Part shown: positions 62,147 to 64,000 of the stretch, piece after piece | Layout of the letters: the number at the start of each line of letters is the position of its first letter | Numbering within the stretch: the stretch's first letter is position 1 | NCBI RefSeq assembly: GCF_947500255.1 | Contig: NZ_CANMRL010000001.1 | Span: 992,001 to 1,056,000, forward strand | Reading direction: 5' to 3' | DNA: 64,000 nt | From: an uncultured Psychroserpens sp. | GTDB taxonomy: Bacteria; Bacteroidota; Bacteroidia; Flavobacteriales; Flavobacteriaceae | Position numbers and translations under genes: made by a program | The notes under the pieces: model-generated | Databases searched by the model: none | The model's input: only the letters and a program-made list of their open reading frames with translations | What the model was told of the DNA's origin: nothing

Positions 62147-64000
62147 TTAAAATTTAAAATTATATGTTACTGAAGGAATAAGTCCGAAAATTGCAGTTCT
62201 TGTAGCTTCATTTCTACCTGTATCAGAGTTTTGAAGAAATGAGATTGATGCGGCATTTTTGCGATTATAAACATTATATAATCCAAACACCCACTCACCT
62301 TTCCATCGTTTATCTGGTTTGTTGTTTGGTCGATAAGTTGCTGAAATATCTAAGCGATGATATGATGGTAACCTACTTTCATTTCTACCAGAATAGCTTG
62401 CTATTGATAAACCTTCATATTGGTATTGTCCATTAGGATATGTAACTGGACGACCTGTTTGAAAAGCAAAGTTACCACTAAAGCTCCACTTATCATTTAG
62501 TTTATAAATTCCTGTAATAGAAATATCATGTGTTCTATCATATGGCGTATTATACCAATTGCCATTATTTATTCCTGGGCCACCAGCGGCACCTCCCAAT
62601 GTTCTTTGCTCTGCCTTTGATAATGTATAGGCAAACCATCCTGTAAACTTTCCTTTGTTTTTTCTTAACAGCACTTCTAAACCATAGGCTCTCATTTCTC
62701 CATTAAGTATTTCTGTTTCGATTGTATTAGTTCCAATCAAATTAGATCCGTCAACATAATCTATTCTATTTTTGACTGTCTTAAAGTAGGTTTCAACTTC
62801 TAACGAATATTTATTATCTCTAAAGTTCTTGTAGTAGCCTACTGCATATTGATTTGATAACTGCGGTTTGATATATTTTCCACTCGGAGCCCAAACATCT
62901 AAAGGAGTAACCGCCGATGTATTTGATAGTAAATGTAAATATTGAGCTGCTCTAGTATAACTCATTTTAACTGATGAAACTTCATTTAACTGATATGAGA
63001 GTCCAAGTCTTGGCTCAAGATTGTTAAATGTTTTTATGCTCTCGCTTTTTTTGAAAAAGGTTTCTCCTGAAGTTTCACCTTCTTCATATATTCCTAATAC
63101 ATCATTATAAACTACTGGTTGATTATTTTGATAATTAGTTATATTCTGCCCTCCAAGTCTTGAAAATCTACTAAATCTTAACCCATATTGTGCGGTTAAT
63201 CTATTGGTGATTTTTTGCTCTGCACTTACATAAATTCCGCTTTCAAAAGCGCGCTTTTGTTCAAGTTTTAAATAGTTAATTGGAGAGCTTTCTGACGTTG
63301 GTTTTACCTCTCCAGGATTTAAATTGTATAAGATTCCGCTAAACCCAAAGTCTAGTTTTAATTTTTCATTTACATAATATCCAAAATCATATTTTAGGTT
63401 GTAATTTTTGATATTAGCTTTCCAATCTAGCTTTATAAAATCAAGAATTATTTGATAGTCGTACTTGCTATAAATTAATGATAAATTAGAAAACAATTTA
63501 TCGTTAAAAACATGATTCCATCTTAAGTTTCCTGAGGCGTTACCATATCTGTTTTTAACTATTTTAGAAAGGTCAAATACATCTCTACCAAAATATCCCG
63601 AAAGGTAAATTCTATTATTCTTATTTAGCTCATAGTTTGTCTTTAGGTTTAAGTCATAAAAAGAAATTTTATCATCTTTTAAATCTTCAAAAGCCGGCAA
63701 AAACAGATGTGCATATGATGCTCTTCCTGCAACCAGAAAAGATCCTTTGTCTTTAAAAATAGGCGCCTCAGCCGCCAACCTGCTTGATATAAGTCCAATC
63801 CCTCCTGTTAATCCAAATTGTTTACTGTTTCCATCTTTTTGACGAACATCTAAAACAGATGAAACCCGTCCCCCAAACTTTGATGGGATATCTCCTTTAT
63901 ATAGTTTAACATCTTTAATCGCATCTGTATTAAAAACCGAAAAGAATCCAAAGAAATGAGAGGTATTATAAATAATTGCTTCATCCAGTAGTACAAGATT
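62147..64000 (-). CDS. TonB-dependent receptor (C-terminal 617 residues, cut by window edge)
   Basis: The reading frame stays open from the right edge to the stop at 62147. The first visible part is the plug domain: LDEAIIYNTSHFFGFFSVFN, then DVKLYKGDIPSKFGGRVSSV, the usual end of the plug. The 22-strand barrel follows, ending VTYNFKF with a terminal phenylalanine, as expected for outer-membrane insertion. A carboxypeptidase-like N-terminal domain and signal peptide would be outside the window. With the DUF4249 gene it forms an uptake or surface-binding pair; the ligand is unknown. Confidence 0.92.
   Translation of the reverse strand, partial: NLVLLDEAIIYNTSHFFGFFSVFNTDAIKDVKLYKGDIPSKFGGRVSSVLDVRQKDGNSKQFGLTGGIGLISSRLAAEAPIFKDKGSFLVAGRASYAHLFLPAFEDLKDDKISFYDLNLKTNYELNKNNRIYLSGYFGRDVFDLSKIVKNRYGNASGNLRWNHVFNDKLFSNLSLIYSKYDYQIILDFIKLDWKANIKNYNLKYDFGYYVNEKLKLDFGFSGILYNLNPGEVKPTSESSPINYLKLEQKRAFESGIYVSAEQKITNRLTAQYGLRFSRFSRLGGQNITNYQNNQPVVYNDVLGIYEEGETSGETFFKKSESIKTFNNLEPRLGLSYQLNEVSSVKMSYTRAAQYLHLLSNTSAVTPLDVWAPSGKYIKPQLSNQYAVGYYKNFRDNKYSLEVETYFKTVKNRIDYVDGSNLIGTNTIETEILNGEMRAYGLEVLLRKNKGKFTGWFAYTLSKAEQRTLGGAAGGPGINNGNWYNTPYDRTHDISITGIYKLNDKWSFSGNFAFQTGRPVTYPNGQYQYEGLSIASYSGRNESRLPSYHRLDISATYRPNNKPDKRWKGEWVFGLYNVYNRKNAASISFLQNSDTGRNEATRTAIFGLIPSVTYNFKF

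Noticed and set aside
62147-63778. TonB-dependent receptor as a complete gene that starts at a TTG at 63778
   Set aside because: The frame continues upstream without stop to the window edge and encodes a typical plug domain, so the gene is cut by the edge.
1-64000. CRISPR arrays, tRNA or rRNA genes, prophage
   Set aside because: No regularly spaced repeats, cloverleaf sequences, ribosomal RNA text or phage genes were found on either strand.

Overview
The window looks like chromosomal DNA from a marine member of the Flavobacteriaceae (Bacteroidota). The evidence is low GC, SprE/PorW of the type IX secretion system, several flavobacterial families of unknown function (DUF4254, DUF6427, DUF6341, DUF5687, DUF4837, DUF4249, DUF6909), a TonB-dependent receptor paired with a DUF4249 lipoprotein, and recurrent TAnnTTTG -7 promoter boxes. 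No tRNA, rRNA, CRISPR array, insertion sequence or prophage is visible. No gap between genes exceeds 300 bases.

Layout. 1-11.8 kb is mostly housekeeping: bactofilin (cut by the left edge), sprE/porW, an ABC transporter of the DUF5687 type, a DUF2059 protein, an NADH-type flavo-iron-sulfur reductase, a GT9 glycosyltransferase, DUF4254, upp, DUF6427, DUF6341 and purD. From 11.9 to about 49.3 kb lies a very large surface-polysaccharide locus, nearly all on the minus strand. From 49.3 to 58.4 kb come GH3, an M23 peptidase, tatA, a lytic transglycosylase with DUF4837, pgk, DUF2652 and holB. From 58.4 kb to the right edge there is an ECF sigma/anti-sigma operon with an adhesin-like protein and a beta-barrel, followed by a DUF4249 and TonB-receptor pair cut by the edge.

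The polysaccharide locus splits into compact transcription units, most with a recognisable promoter box: (a) a plus-strand CapK-like adenylate-forming protein and a GT4; (b) ugd, UDP-glucuronate decarboxylase and an initiating sugar-phosphate transferase; (c) an epimerase, a WcaF-like acetyltransferase and a WcaI-like GT4; (d) Wzy-like, O-antigen-ligase-like and a GT4; (e) a sulfotransferase and Wzx; (f) fifteen tightly packed genes from gmd (43132) down to a DUF4296 lipoprotein (27299); (g) a DUF6909 protein, a Wzz-like protein and rfbBACD for dTDP-rhamnose.

Unit (f) is the most interesting part. It joins GDP-fucose synthesis (gmd, fcl, an SGNH hydrolase), sulfate activation to PAPS with PAP recycling (cysN, cysD, cysC, cysQ and a tandem DUF2061 protein) and a group of envelope phosphate-related proteins: a CotH-type kinase, a VTC-type polyphosphate polymerase domain, a DUF4956 membrane protein, a beta-helix protein, a metallophosphoesterase lipoprotein with altered motifs, and an inorganic pyrophosphatase that carries a lipoprotein signal. 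The two proteins flanking the sulfate genes, CotH and the DUF4296 lipoprotein, share a C-terminal domain. My working hypothesis is a fucose- and rhamnose-containing, PAPS-sulfated surface glycan with an attached kinase/polyphosphate module of unknown purpose. Sequence reading alone cannot prove this.
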